This document shows positions 23,676-35,432 of a stretch of 64,000 nt of DNA, in pieces. The stretch spans positions 191,378,498-191,442,497 of the forward strand of contig NC_073696.1 of NCBI RefSeq assembly GCF_029784165.1, in the 5' to 3' direction. This stretch comes from Wyeomyia smithii. Lineage: Eukaryota > Arthropoda > Insecta > Diptera > Culicidae. Positions within the stretch are counted from its first letter, which is position 1. The number at the start of each line of letters is the position of its first letter. The notes under the pieces were generated by a model. The model searched no databases. It saw nothing but the letters and a program-made list of their open reading frames with translations, and was not told the DNA's origin. The position numbers were made by a program, and so were the translations under genes.

Positions 23676-24336
23676 CTGTAATTGATAAACGTAAATTTCA
23701 GCAATGGTAAGCTGAGCTTTTTTTTACATAGATACTTGTTAGTTTCGTGCATGCTTGTTTCTTTGCTAGGAGATATAGGTGCACCCTTGTTTTTGTTTAC
23801 AATAATATGACTTATGTACAAAAACATCGTCGAATGAATTAGAAATTGCTATCCCATTTGTCGAATAAAATAACATTTGAACGAAAATGTGAATGCATAT
23901 AAATATTATGCAGCCGTCAACAACTCATAACAGTGAAATTTTTTCTATCTCAAAAGGTAGTTAAACTTCAGCAAATACGTATCTATGAACAAATTGAAAT
24001 ACCTACTAAAAAATACAACGTTGCGTCCAACTGGAAACTGACGCAATATACTATCTGTTCAATATTTTTTACTATTGATACTATAAAAGAACCTAAAACA
24101 TATAAAACCAGGCGAAACAAGAAAAAAAGCATACATGTATATCATAAAAACGTTGAAACCGTTTTAACGGCGGAGCAAGCAATTTATTATTTTTGTTCAT
24201 CTGTAATCGAAGCTAACAAAAATCATAACCTCAAAATCAGTGCTGACAGCAGAAGTGTCAAATTATTATCGTAAATAAGTGAGCAAAATAAAAATATTTT
24301 AAGTTTGCAGACATTCTTAATTTAATTTTAACTTAC
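23676..24336 (-). other. Predicted 5' UTR intron of Set1
   Basis: On the minus strand a strong donor (TGTG then GTAAGTTAA) starts at 24336 and an acceptor TCAATTACAG ends at 23676, two bases before the Set1 ATG. This implies a non-coding first exon ending at 24337 and a 661-nt intron. A plus-strand 113-codon frame (23933-24274) lies wholly inside it and has no recognisable domain. Confidence 0.5.
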
Positions 24337-25528
24337 CACAATCTGAAAAGATACTTCCGGTTCGATGCTGTACACTCGGAAAACTATTCCGCTCGATCAA
24401 ATTGTCGTACAATTAGAAATTCAGTTTCAGTAGACGAGCAACATCGTCCAATCGGACTACGACTTCATAGCTGCCAAGCAGATAGGTGCGAAAAAGAATT
24501 CTACTTTTACAAGTCAATTTCGCCGAAATCCAACAAATGTATCAATTGAACTGTTCCAACTGCATCCAGGAACACTTTTCCGATGATTAAGTTTAGTTTG
24601 GTGCTATTTTGAAAAGAAAATTTTATGATGAAAAACTATTAACTTTGAGTAGAAAAAATTGGTCTGCTTTCTTGTACAACCTACTGTGCGAATGTGTGAG
24701 TGTAACCTTGCTGCTGCTGAAACGCGCGACTAATCACCCTTCGCTACTTCTTAAACCAAGCTTCATTCACTGACTGAACGACCAAGATTGACAGTCAGTT
24801 TGTTGATGCCACAAAACGAGGCACGAGGAAAATCATCGCACATCGTGATAAAACCGTAACTTTTGCAGTGGGACTGGCATAAATTTGCAATTTTTGGTTC
24901 TAAATTTGGAAAATGCAACGAATATTCGCTCAATCGAGTACTGTTCCAACTTCAACCACTTATGCCGAATATATTTGAAAGGTTTCATAACTTTGAAAGC
25001 GATTTTGAGCACCATTTTTAGGATGTTGACGACCATTATCATTTTTATTTTCGATCGACTGGAAATACGAGCAGTGACTAATCTTTGGTAGAAGACTGTT
25101 TATCACCAGACTATCCACATGATCAAAATTAGGCAGGTCAGCAGGAAAATCCTTCAGGTTGAAATAGTAACCAAAATCGACCTAGCTGGTTAACTTAGAT
25201 AAAATTCAAGAAGAATAAACGGCGATGAAGATTAAACATGAAACAATTGTTTAAGCCATTGAATTAAATCTTTTTTTGTTTCTTTGTGTGGAGTAAAATA
25301 TATTAAACACGTTAAGCGGTAGCAGCACACAATCTTGATGTTTGAAGGTTTTCTTATGAAATGGCGCCAGAGTTTTTTCAGTGGTATTTTACATTGTAAT
25401 TTGAAAATAAACAAATTGGGTGTAAAATTTAAAAAATATGTGAATTTTTTTATAAATCTGCAATATGCCTGAATGTTTCTGGATACCTAGAGAAATGTTA
25501 ATTCGAGCGATCAAAACATAGGATTGAA
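24337..25528 (-). promoter_or_regulatory. Probable Set1 5' non-coding exon and promoter region
   Basis: The Set1 leader exon would begin at 24337 and run to higher coordinates on the minus strand; its far end is not determined. Beyond about 24850 there is AT-rich sequence without recognised genes or element ends. Confidence 0.35.
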
Positions 25529-25746
25529 CTACGGTAAAGCGCCCTATTTCCACACGGTTCTTAATTCTGCGCTTTTCATATTAAAATGTTAAGAAAATAT
25601 CGATTAAAAGCAGATTTCCAAAAATGATGTTTGGAAGTGATTTCCTATATATTAACTGTTAACTTTCTGCTTATGTTTCCTTTTTTACTAAACAGCATCA
25701 ACATTTTGATACTAAGTGCGCAGAATGAGGGCGCCTCACGGTACTT
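25529..25746. mobile_element. Possible MITE (about 218 bp)
   Basis: TACGGTAAAGCGCCCTATTT at the left is imperfectly mirrored by GAGGGCGCCTCACGGTA at the right, and TTCTGCGC occurs in both arms. Termini diverged; weak call. Confidence 0.45.
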
Positions 25747-26595
25747 AGTTTGTTTTGAAGCTTACAAATTTACACTCCAAAAATAAAACCACAGATAACA
25801 GACATCCAAGCCAATTTTGCTTCATGTGTAAAAAGACGCAACGGTTTTTTAGCATGTCGCAATACGCAGTATGATGGCGCTAATAACACTTAGTGGTCAA
25901 TGATTCGATAAAATCGATAGTTTTCCAGCTCTTATCGATATTATTGGAATAAGAAGGGTTGCCGTTTGTTAATGTAGAAATTTTGAGCAGTCGCAATTTG
26001 TACATTATCGACAATGTTATTCAGTGCCAGTTTATATTTGCGATAAATTTGTTTGTTTTAGTGTTGATATGAAAAAAAAAGTTGAAGAGGTTGTTTATAA
26101 GACACGACCGCAGAGGTAACGTAGAATACGACAGCCTGTCTTATGTCAATATCTTTCTTGGAATAGGTTTGGGAATACACTCAATTGGGGTTAATTAATT
26201 TAATAGTCTCTTTGCTCCAGGTGATGTTTACCTACCACCGCGGTTTCACTTGCTGCCGTATCCAAAACAAGAATGAAATTGAATTGTTTTGTGGTTGTCT
26301 TTTGTATAAAGTTGCACTAAGATATCTTAATTTAGGCAGTGGCTACGAAGAGGCTATAGACAAGGGCAAATAGTGCATTCTCCATCTATGATATAACAGT
26401 TCAAATAACCATTTTCTGCATTTTACGATAGTGTAGATAATTCTACAACTGATTGCTGCAATTAGTAAGACATGCGCGAAAAATTATGTGATTCACGCTC
26501 ACTAGCTCAGAAATTCTTCAGATGAACTTTGAGGTTAATTGTGTTTGTAAATGCCATTTATTGACAAGTGAATATTTTTTCAACATGGCTGCTAC
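25747..26595. other. Intergenic, no gene seen
   Basis: Two TATCGATA-like boxes near 25905-25940 match the dipteran DRE promoter motif, but no gene start follows that I can support. A 62-codon frame at 26185-26373 is unsupported. Confidence 0.35.
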
Positions 26596-26920
26596 ATGCT
26601 ATACTGCTAGCCACATACACTCTATAGCAAGCCACACATGATATAAACTATATAGCATATATAGCAAGCCACGCACGCTAGCCGCACGTTATATAGCAAG
26701 CCACACACGCCATAAAGCAAGCCACGTACGCTATATAGCAAGCCACACAAGCTATAGACATGCACATACACGCTATAAACATACACACACGCTATATAGC
26801 AAGCCACGCACGCCATATAGCAAGCCACATACGCTAGCCACACACCTTATATATTAGGGACACACGCTACGAATATTCACACACGTTATGTGCCCACACC
26901 CTATATATACACATACGCTG
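26596..26920. repeat. Minisatellite, about 21-bp unit
   Basis: Roughly a dozen imperfect units built on CTATATAGCAAGCCACACACG, with interspersed shorter ACACACGCTATA units. The apparent minus-strand protein with repeated CYIACV motifs is only the translation of this repeat. Confidence 0.85.
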
Positions 26921-28274
26921 GATGATGGTGGCTTCTCAAACCACCTGACGGTGCGAGTCTCTTTCAGTTTCGGGTTGTATTCACCCAACGATATCTGAAT
27001 TGGACTACCGCTGGTGGGGTCCAACTCAGATCGAAGGGAAGCCGAACTGAAAGAGGTAAGAACTGCAGCTAACCACTACCACCGCCGCTGTTGCCCGATG
27101 TTGATCCACTTCGCCTACTGCCATCGGTGTTGATGTCCGCTGCTGTTGCCTGCTGCTAGTAAACTGATTTGCTTGAGGAGAAACAGTCTCTTATATAGCC
27201 CGAAGAGTGCATTCCCGGCTAACTAGGTACTCCATTATGTCGTCCTTTTTAGGGAAAGGTAACAAGCGACCAATAAAAAGTCGACATTTGCGTTTCGACA
27301 ATGTTCAACAATTTTCAATATTACAATAGTTTGAACAATCAGATTACAATTTTCTGCATTTGGACGGGTGCTTAAATGATTTCTCAATCGATTGCTGCAA
27401 AAATGACAGAAATCGAATCGTTTTGAAATTGGATCCCTGTATTGAAATTGGGTCCCTGTAATTGTTGCCGTTAGACGTATTCTACGTCAAAAAACACAAA
27501 CCTCACAAAAACAGTGTTATATCGTTGCAAAAACAGTGACTCTATATTCTGTGAGAATTTTCATGCGTCTGGTAGCTTTGATTTAATCCAGCGCCGCCAT
27601 CACTAAAGTGGTCAAAGTCGCAAGTTGCAGAAAGATGTCGTTAGCATTTCAAATAATAGCGAATTTCTTTATTCCACCAGCTCACCTCGTTTTGACCTGG
27701 AAGCGCACTAACTACTGTCAAAACCCTTCTTTATTCGCTCGATTTTGACCCAGTTTTGACCTGCCGTGCTGCCCGAAGCGCACTCTAAAATTTGTCAGCT
27801 TCAACCCACCATCACACGTGCCAAGTTCGTAAACAATTATCTGGCATCTCTTTCTTACTTGCGTCTTAAATGGCGATTCGCTATAAGTAAGAATTTGAAA
27901 TCTTACACGCGATTTCTGGAGCTTTGTGACCAAACTCTTTGGCGGTCACAATAAAACCCTTTGGTCACTGAGCCAGCTTGATCTTTACTCCTATTTATAT
28001 TGTAATTTTTTAGTGTTAGCAAACCGCAGTGCCAGGTCCACAATTTGTGTTGGACGATGCCCGTTGTTTGTTTACATGTATAAATAATTGTCAGTAAATG
28101 TCTAAGCAAAAATTGCGCATATACATACTCCAATGTTATGTTTGAGTTTTGTTTATTTTTTGTTTAATAACCTCGTTTGGTGCCATTTTGCTTCGTTTTT
28201 GTATACAAATTATTTCTATTGTTTGTTTATATGAATTATTTATTTAAACTATTTTGTTGTATTTTTCATGTACA
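26921..28274. other. Repeat-like intergenic DNA, no gene seen
   Basis: 27000-27250 is less AT-rich, with GCTGTTGCC/GCTGCTG runs and a TATATAG-containing stretch, but no open frame of note. 27430-27520 contains a duplicated GGGTCCCTGTA phrase. I recognise no genes. Confidence 0.35.
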
Positions 28275-28405
28275 CTAAAGTCACTTTTTACGCGGGGATA
28301 CGTGCTGCGTAAAAAAAAACGCGTAAATTCAGGAATCCGCGTAAATTCCGGAATCCGCGTAAAAAAACCGCGTAAATTCCGAAATCCGCGTAAAAAGCGA
28401 CCTTA
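28275..28405. mobile_element. Short element with ACGCGG-rich inverted ends
   Basis: Left CTAAAGTCACTTTTTACGCGG is mirrored by the complement of CTAAGGTCGCTTTTTACGCGG at the right. Between them are short direct repeats of CCGCGTAAATTC. Non-coding MITE or terminal remnant. Confidence 0.65.
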
Positions 28406-29086
28406 GGGGCCGTTCAATAATTACGTAAGCAAATTGGGTGGAGGGGGGTGTGCAATTTTCTTACGCTATCTTACAAGGGAGGGGGTGCAGAGAGGGTCTG
28501 CGATGGAAAGCGGACAGGTTGTAAATAACAAGGTCGGATAGCAAATATGTGAGAAAGTTTTTGATTATAACCCGGAAGAGTGAAGTCGCGCGTTGAAGAT
28601 CCAGTTTCGAAGTTTTGGCGGAATAACACCTTAAGTGAGACGCTTTGTGGCCAAATTGAAAGGCCATTTTGTACGCTAGTTTTGGCGCGTCGTTGAAAAC
28701 CGCGGCCGTGGTGGTAAAGGACTAGTTGAAGCCAGTTGAACCCATCCATATAGTGCAACAGTGACACCCTCCGGGTTACCCACCAGCCGAATATTCATCG
28801 ATCAACAAGCCGGTGTTACCCTTGTGAGGCCCCACCGGTGACCACCGACGCCGCTGCGTCCGATACTACAACACCCAGCTGGAAAGAAGAACGGATCCGA
28901 CCAGCGAAACAACCGCATCTCTAAAACAGCAACGTAGCAACCCAAGCAGCATATACACCCCCACCGAGTGGAGTGCCCGACGGACGTTCAATCGTGAAAA
29001 GATATGCACAAGTAAATTAAATCCCTACTAACTCTCTCTTCCCGCGAAAAGTAACTTAATAAAAAAATTGTATGGTCTCGTGATTT
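28406..29086. other. Unidentified GC-richer segment split by the LINE insertion
   Basis: Sequence from about 28470 to 29086 is notably less AT-rich than its surroundings. It continues after the LINE at 33558, where the reading resumes from the duplicated target TCAAGCTGTTCTTT. It may be the leader or LTR part of an older retroelement, but I find no ends, primer-binding site or protein that prove it. It begins with a TTACGTAAG/CTTACG inverted motif like other local MITEs. Confidence 0.35.
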
Positions 29087-29355
29087 TCAAGCTGTTCTTT
29101 TTTTTTTTAATAGGGGGGGAATGTTTGTAATGATTTATTTATGTACTAATATCTATTCAGAATTAGTATTGTGTGTTCTGCCACAAATGGTGACATTTCA
29201 ACACTATTATATATATATTTGTACGCTCTTTTATATTATTGAATGTTATTAGCTCTCGCAGTTAAGTTAATGTAATTGTAGGAAAATTATTAAACCTACT
29301 TGTCAAGGAAAAAAAAAAGGAATAAAACAGAACTTAAAATAAACTTAAAACTATC

Positions 29356-32005
29356 TTACTGACTATAAAGTAAGCTAATCGTTGCAATTGAGGATTGCAA
29401 TGATTTTTGTCGGAATTTGTTGATAATTTGGCTTGACATATTTTCTAATGTTTCTACATTAGTGAGCCTATGCAGCTCGTTCGTGCTAAACCAGGGAGGA
29501 CGCTTCAAAATCATTTTCAAAAGTTTATTCTGAATCCTTTGAAGTATCTTCTTCCTGGTTGTACAACAACTTGTCCAGATGGGAACTACATATAACATTG
29601 CTGCCCTAAAAATTTGTTTGTAAATTAACAGTTTATTCTTGAGAAAAAGTCTAGAATTCCTGTTGATAAGAGGATATAAACATTTGATATACTTATTGCA
29701 CTTTGACTGGATATTTTCAATGTGCTCCTTGAAAGTAAGATTCTTATCATAAATAAGCCCTAAGTATTTAACTTGATCGGGCCAATTTAAGACCACACCG
29801 TTTATCTTAATAACGTGCTTATGGGTGGGTTTGAGAAATGAAACTCTTGGCTTATGAGGAAAAATAATTAACTGTGTTTTAGAAGCATTAGGGGAAATCT
29901 TCCATTTCTGCAAGTATGAAGAAAATATATCTAAACTTTTTTGTAGCCGACTGCATATAACACGAAGGCTTTTTCCTTTTGCGGAAATGCTTGTATCGTC
30001 ACAAAACAGAGATTTCTCACAACCTGATGGTAAATCAGGAAGATCAGAAGTAAAAATGTTATATAAGATTGGGCCCAAGATACTCCCCTGAGGCACACCA
30101 GCTCTAACAGGCAATCTATTAGATTTACCATTTAGATAGTTAACCTGAAGAGTACGGTCAGTTAAATAACTTTGTATCATTTTTGTAAGGTAAAGCGGAA
30201 AACTGAAATTTGACATTTTAGCTATTAAACCTTTATGCCAAACACTGTCGAATGCCTTTTCTATATCTAGTAGAGCTGCTCCAGTCGAATAGCCGTCAGA
30301 TTTATTAGTTCGAATCATATTTGTTACTCTAAGTAACTGATGAGTAGTGGAATGCCCATGGCGAAAACCAAACTGCTCATTTGCAAAAATTGAGTTCTCA
30401 TTAATATGTGTTATCATTCTATTGAGAATTATTCTTTTAAAAAGTTTGCTAATAGAGGAAAGTAAACTAATTGGACGATAACTTGATGCCTCAGCTGGAT
30501 TCTTCTCGGGTTTTAAAATTGGAGTGATTTTGGCATTTTTCCATTTCGTAGGAAAATGTGCTAGTGCAAAGCATCTGTTGAAAATTTTTATCAAGAAATT
30601 TAAAGAGTTTTCGGGAAGTCTTTTAATAAGGATATAGAAAATCCCATCATCTCCTGGTGCTTTCATGTTTTTGAATTTTTTGAGAATAGTTCGCACCTCA
30701 TTCAAGTTTGTTTCCAATACCTCTTCAGAAAGAAATTCTTGGGTGGTGATCTGATCATACTTTTGGTTTACTTCATTTTCAATAGGACTTACTACGTTCA
30801 AATTGGAGTTATGAACGCTCTCAAACTGCTGAGCAAGTTTTTGAGATTTTTGTTCATTCGTTAGAAAAATGCAATAACCATCTTTAAGGACTGGAATGGG
30901 CTTCGAAGGTTTCTTAAGAACCTTCGAAAGCTTCCAGAAAGGTTTTGAATAAGGTTTTAGTTGTTCAACTTCTCTCATGAAATTCTCATTTCGCAAAAGA
31001 GTGAATCTATGTTTAATTTCCTTTTGCAATTCTTGAAAAATAATTTTCAAAGCAGGATCACGAGATCTTTGGTATTGACGTCTCCGTATGTTCTTCAAAC
31101 GTATAAGAAGTTGAAGTTCACTGTCAATAATTGGTGCATTAAATTTCACTCGAGCCTCAGGAACTAATAAATTCCGGGCATTGAGTATTAAGCTGCTAAA
31201 ATTATCTAATGCTCTGTCAATGTCAGCACTGTTTTGTAAAATAAGATCATCATTCAAATTTTCTTCGATCGTAGAACGATATCTATCCCAATTAGTCTTG
31301 TGATAATTTATCACAGATCTAGTGGGATTTAAAATAGTTTCATGGGAAATAGAAAATGTTATGGGAAGATGATCAGAATCAAAGTCAGCATGAGTTAATA
31401 AATCACTGCATGAATGACTTTGATTTGTTAGTACCAAATCAATTGTAGATGGATTCCTAATAGAAGAATAACATGTAGGACCATTTGGAAATAAAACTGA
31501 ATAAAATCCAGCCGAGCAATCATTAAACAATATTTTTCCATTGGAATTGCTTTGAGCATTATTCCAAGATCTATGTTTCGCATTAAAATCACCGATGATT
31601 AAAAATTTAGATTTATTTCTTGTGAGTTTTTGCAAATCTCCCTTGAAATAATTTTTTCGCTCACCAGTGCAAATACACTGCGGCTATAAATAAAGTGCCA
31701 ATACTTGTTTCAATTTCAATTCCCAAACTCTCGATAACTTTGGTTTCAAGATGGGGTAAAACACGATGTTTTATTCGACGGTGGATAACTATTGCAACTC
31801 CACCACCGGCAACATCAATTCTATCAAACTTATGAACCATGTAATTTGGGTTCTTTTTTAGTTTAATATTTGGCTTTAAAAGCGTTTCAGTCACAACTGC
31901 AATATGCACATCGTGGACTGTTAAAAAATTGAAAAATTCATCCTCTTTCGCTTTTAAAGAGCGAGCATTCCAATTTAGAAAATTTACAGCATTATTTAAA
32001 ATCAT
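29356..32005 (-). pseudogene. LINE ORF2: endonuclease and reverse transcriptase, frameshifted
   Basis: The first part (32005-31661) is the apurinic-like endonuclease N-terminus: FLNWNARSLKAKEDEF, VVTETLL, GGGVAIVIHRRI. A small deletion at about 31665-31675, just after AAVY, breaks the frame; it resumes with KLTRNKSKFLIIGDFNAKH (31635 on). RT landmarks follow: FKNMKAPGDDGI, NAKITPILKPEKNP, SYRPISLLSSISKLFKRII, NEQFGFRHGHST, LLDIEKAFDSVWH, GVPQGSILGPILYNI and the catalytic FCDDTS (usual YADD). The end carries the typical KYLGLIYDKNLTF and HRLTNVETL. ORF2 overlaps the ORF1 end by 14 nt. Confidence 0.9.
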
Positions 32006-33290
32006 TGCTGAATTTTAATTTCATAACAATATTAGTTGTAAATTTTATACCTTCTTGAACTGCCTCGTACATCGAGTTACATTTCAACAAAACGGACATT
32101 AGCTGCAGCATGGATTGTTGTAGGTATTCAATCTTTTCTGGAGTTGGACTACCTAAATCAATACTGGCTGACTTTTCAGCACCAAACACGAATGGTTTGT
32201 TACTGTTTGAATTTGAAATATTACCTGTAAGGACACTGGCATATGAACAGCCTAGTGTTGCCTGAACAGGATTTTTTGTCTGAAATTTGTTATCTGAATT
32301 CAAATTATTACCTACAGACACACCTGCTAATGAAAGGGCTGGTGATGCCTGAACAGTATTGAAAGTCTTTTGTATACCCACATTGACAACAGGTTGCTTA
32401 GAATTCCTACGTTGTCTGGAAGCAATAATTTTTGACCTTACAGGACAATTAAAGAAATTAGATTTGTGATTTCCCCCACAATTTACACATTTGAAACTAT
32501 TGGTGGTCTCTTTCACGGGGCAGATATCTTTTGTGTGACCAGTGTCACCACAAATCATACATTTTGCCGCCATATGGCAGTTTCGAGTTCCATGACCATA
32601 GGCTTGACAATTCCGACATTGAGTAAGATTATGGATTTCTCCATGTCTCTTGAAATTTTCTCACTTTATTCGTACGTTAAATAAAACACGTGCTTTTTCC
32701 AAACATTTCAAATTATTTACTTTGGTACGATCAAAATGTACTAAGTAATTTTCCTGGTGTATTCCAGTTTGATTAATTTTGGCATTTGCCTTTCGTTTCA
32801 TCAAAATTACTTGGTTGGGAGCAGAACCAAGTGATTCTGACAAACAATCTTTGATTTCACCAATACTTTGATCATTTGAGAGACCTTTCAACACAGCCTT
32901 AAACGTTCTCTCGTTTTTGGCATCAAAAGAGTAAAATTTATACATCTTTTCAGTCAAATACTGTAGAAGATGTTTATGGCCATCAAAAGATTCGGCCAAA
33001 ATACGAATTTCGCCTTGGCGACCAATTTGAAAATTAACTTTCACATTCGATAGAAATGATGAAAGTTCTGATCGAAATGCTTTAAAGTTTGCTACAAATA
33101 CCACAATAGGTGGAATTTTAACCTTCTTCATAACGGCTTTATGCTCAGTATGAGAAGTTTGGATTTCTAGATCCCCAACAGAAGAAAGAATATCATACCT
33201 GTTAGTCGAAATTTCAGTGTCACTTGGAGGAGATGCCTCACGTTTCCTTGAAGCCGCAACAAAGCGAGCTTTTTTATTTTTTCCAGGCAT
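31992..33290 (-). pseudogene. LINE ORF1 (gag-like, CCHC knuckles) with one nonsense codon
   Basis: A single frame of 432 codons from ATG 33290 to the stop at 31992, interrupted by one TGA at about 32661-32663 where TGG (Trp) is expected in VRIK-W-ENF. The N-terminal half has the RRM-like region found in Jockey gag proteins; the C-terminal half has zinc knuckles CRNCQAYGHGTRNC, CMICGDTGHTKDIC and CVNCGGNHKSNFFNC. This protein packages element RNA. Apart from the stop it looks intact. Confidence 0.85.
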
Positions 33291-33557
33291 ACCTGGAAAA
33301 CTTCACTACACTTTCACTTCACTATAGAATTTAAGTAGAAATATCTCAAACCAAATTTACTCACTAAACACTCGTTAACGTTAAAAACAAATTTATTGCT
33401 TTGCGTTTCAATAGGTAGTCTCTCAAGAAGATTGCCCGTTGAAAGCGAAAAACAAAATTTCAATATCTCTCGGTAGTTTAAGACTTAGCCTCGAGCTGTT
33501 GGTAAAATGCGACCGTACTGTATGACAGTTCAAGTCGATCTGATCAAGCTGTTCTTT

Positions 33558-33924
33558 GTTAAAATAATTGTGAGTCCTTTTGACTTGTTTCCGCTCAGTA
33601 TTAGTGTAGAATCGACCCAAAGCTGGGAAGTAAAAACAGCAAGAAGAAAGTGATTTGTAACGGTTTTTAGTTCTAGCATGGATATCTAAATAAAACTAAA
33701 AAAATTTGGGTATTTTTTACAACATTCAACAGTAGGGAACAGGCGTATATTATGTAACTTGATCAGGGGAGGGGGTATTCAGCGAAGTGTTACACTGCGC
33801 CATGCAAAATTGCGTTACTTACACGCTCGTTCAATTTTACTCTAAATTGAGTAAAAGATACTCACTTTCGTGTTTTAATTAAAAATGTTGAAAAATGAGT
33901 AACTTCAATTAACGAAACTTAGTA
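33558..33924. other. Short spacer between LINE and next element
   Basis: Right-hand continuation of the segment interrupted by the LINE, then an AT-rich stretch with GTAACTTGATCAGGGGAGG near 33757, like other local MITE ends. No gene seen. Confidence 0.35.
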
Positions 33925-33995
33925 CAGGTCGGACTCGATTATATACAGTCTCCGAAAAATTTTCACTGTATATAATCGAATCCTGTATATAATCG

Positions 33996-34270
33996 AATCA
34001 GAAAAAAATTTTTTTTTTGTTTATTTTGCATAAATATATTGTTGTTTTTGAATAAATAAGTAGGATTTTTGTGACTAACCCCCTTGAAGTCACAAAAAAC
34101 CTTTCTTACAAAAATATATGTATATATAATCGAAACAGAAAAAAAAATTTCTTGTTTATTTTGCATACATCTTTTGTTGTTCTCAAATAAATAAGTAGAA
34201 TTTTTTTGACTAACCCCCTTAAAGTCGCAAAAAACCTTTCTTACAAAAATATATGTATGTATATATTTCG
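33996..34270. repeat. Tandem duplication of about 135 bp
   Basis: Two adjacent copies share GTTTATTTTGCATA, GAATAAATAAGTAG, TGACTAACCCCCTT and CAAAAAACCTTTCTTACAAA in the same order. They lie inside the 33925-35432 element and differ by scattered changes. Confidence 0.8.
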
Positions 34271-34530
34271 TAGTTATTCTTCTATGTTATTGCAGTCAGC
34301 CATGGCAAGAACACTACACCATGCTGCACGGGTGCCACTTTTGCATAGAAACACTACACGGCGTGTATTGCAACTTGCACTGCGTGATGTGTAAGCAAAT
34401 TCACCGGTGCGCGTGTGCAATGCCAATCCCCTACCCCGTGCATGAAGCTTCGGCCTACACACAAGCTGAGGGATTTAGCTTCGTAAAATTTATTCACTTA
34501 TGTTCGAGCGTCTTGATAGAAAAATTTTCA

Positions 34531-34753
34531 CTACACTTTTCCCCTCTTTATTCACTTTCACTATTTAATTATATCACTTTTCACTTGCAAATACGTATTT
34601 CGGCACTGACATAGTGCCTTCGTCAGTGCTTATTTGGACAGTCCAACATACTGACGAAGGCACTATGTCAGTGCCGAAATACGTATCTGCAAGTGAAAAG
34701 TGAAAAGTGATAGAATTAAATAGTGAAAGTGAATAAAAAGTGAAAAGTGTAGT
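34531..34753. repeat. Long fold-back with hammerhead-like cores
   Basis: Two inverted arms of about 95 bp (34531-34626 and 34652-34753) surround a loop of about 25 bases. Each arm holds ACTGACGAAGGCACTATGTC followed by AGTGCCGAAATACGTAT: on the plus strand in the right arm and on the minus strand in the left. The order CTGACGA, 6-bp hairpin GGCACT/AGTGCC, GAAA, AUAC/GUAU, C resembles a hammerhead catalytic core, with one extra A before stem II. Stem I is not convincing next to the core. Confidence 0.6.
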
Positions 34754-34847
34754 TCGTAAAATTTCCAATACTCAGCATACCAGGCATAAAAAATTTCCTC
34801 AGCCCTGCTTGCGTTATGTAACATTTGAACGGACTTTTATGAATCAA

Positions 34848-35013
34848 TAAGGGAGCGCTGATTTATAACGTAACGCAAGAATAATTATTGTTGATCTCCT
34901 TTCCCCCTTTGCCGTGCTTTTTGTTTAAATTTTCCGTATGGGTTGCAACACTTTGCCAACCCAACACTCTTTCCCGTTTCCTGAGTGTTACATAATTTGT
35001 AAACGTTCCCTCG
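34848..35013. mobile_element. Small MITE with ACGTAACGC-type ends
   Basis: GGGAGCGCTGATTTATAACG at the left is partly mirrored by the complement of GGGAACGTTTACAAATTATG at the right. Related ends occur at about 35130-35282 (GAACGTCCATTATTTACGTA and its right-hand mirror) and 44806-44955. Confidence 0.5.
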
Positions 35014-35129
35014 CGATATTTCTGTTTTAGATCAGCTTTACTTCACTTGAAACATTATGGCTCAAAACCCGACGTTTTGGGTCAAAAAATGTTGCGTTAC
35101 GTCATATTGGACTGAAGAGAACGTCCATT

Positions 35130-35282
35130 ATTTACGTACCGTAAATAAAAACTATTTTCGACCCCCTCTTTCCTCTAGGTAACGCTCTTTGTATAGATCT
35201 TCAAAATTTTTAGTATTGATTGCGACGTTTCGTCAGTTCTATACCTCCCCCAAGCGTTACGTATTTTTGGACGATCCCTATA
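35130..35282. mobile_element. Small MITE with ACGTAACGC-type ends
   Basis: AACGTCCATTATTTACGTAC at the left faces CGTTACGTATTTTTGGACGA at the right, an imperfect inverted repeat. Non-coding; nested in the 33925-35432 element. Confidence 0.5.
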
Positions 35283-35432
35283 CGACATTGCTGCTTTAGG
35301 TAAGTTATATTTAAAATTGAAAAAAAAAATTTTTTTTTTCATGATTCGATTATATACAATTTTGTATATAATCGAATCATATATAATCGAATCAATATAT
35401 AATCGAGTCTGTATATAATCGAGTCCGACCTG

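Larger units (their letters stand above)
29101..33543 (-). mobile_element. Nearly full-length Jockey-like LINE
   Basis: A 4.4-kb non-LTR retrotransposon reading right to left, with ORF1 (zinc-knuckle gag-like) and ORF2 (endonuclease plus reverse transcriptase), a short 3' UTR and an oligo(A) tail (T run at 29098-29108). It is flanked by a perfect 14-bp TSD, TCAAGCTGTTCTTT (29087-29100 and 33544-33557). Few lesions (one stop in ORF1, one frameshift in ORF2) and an exact TSD suggest a fairly recent insertion. No RNase H domain follows the RT, which fits the Jockey clade. Confidence 0.9.
33925..35432. mobile_element. Mariner/pogo-type element (1.5 kb) with nested repeats
   Basis: Ends CAGGTCGGACTCGATTATAT and the exact complement CGAGTCCGACCTG, with TA at both outer sides (33923-33924, 35433-35434). 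Several internal copies of the ATATAATCGA phrase line both ends. No transposase frame is visible. It holds a tandem duplication (33996-34270), a long fold-back (34531-34753) and two MITE-like segments. Confidence 0.8.

Noticed and set aside
23933..24274. 113-codon plus-strand frame
   Set aside because: Lies inside the predicted Set1 leader intron, basic and AT-driven composition, no homology.
26622..26843. Minus-strand 73-residue Cys/Tyr/Val repeat protein
   Set aside because: Simply the translation of the 21-bp minisatellite.
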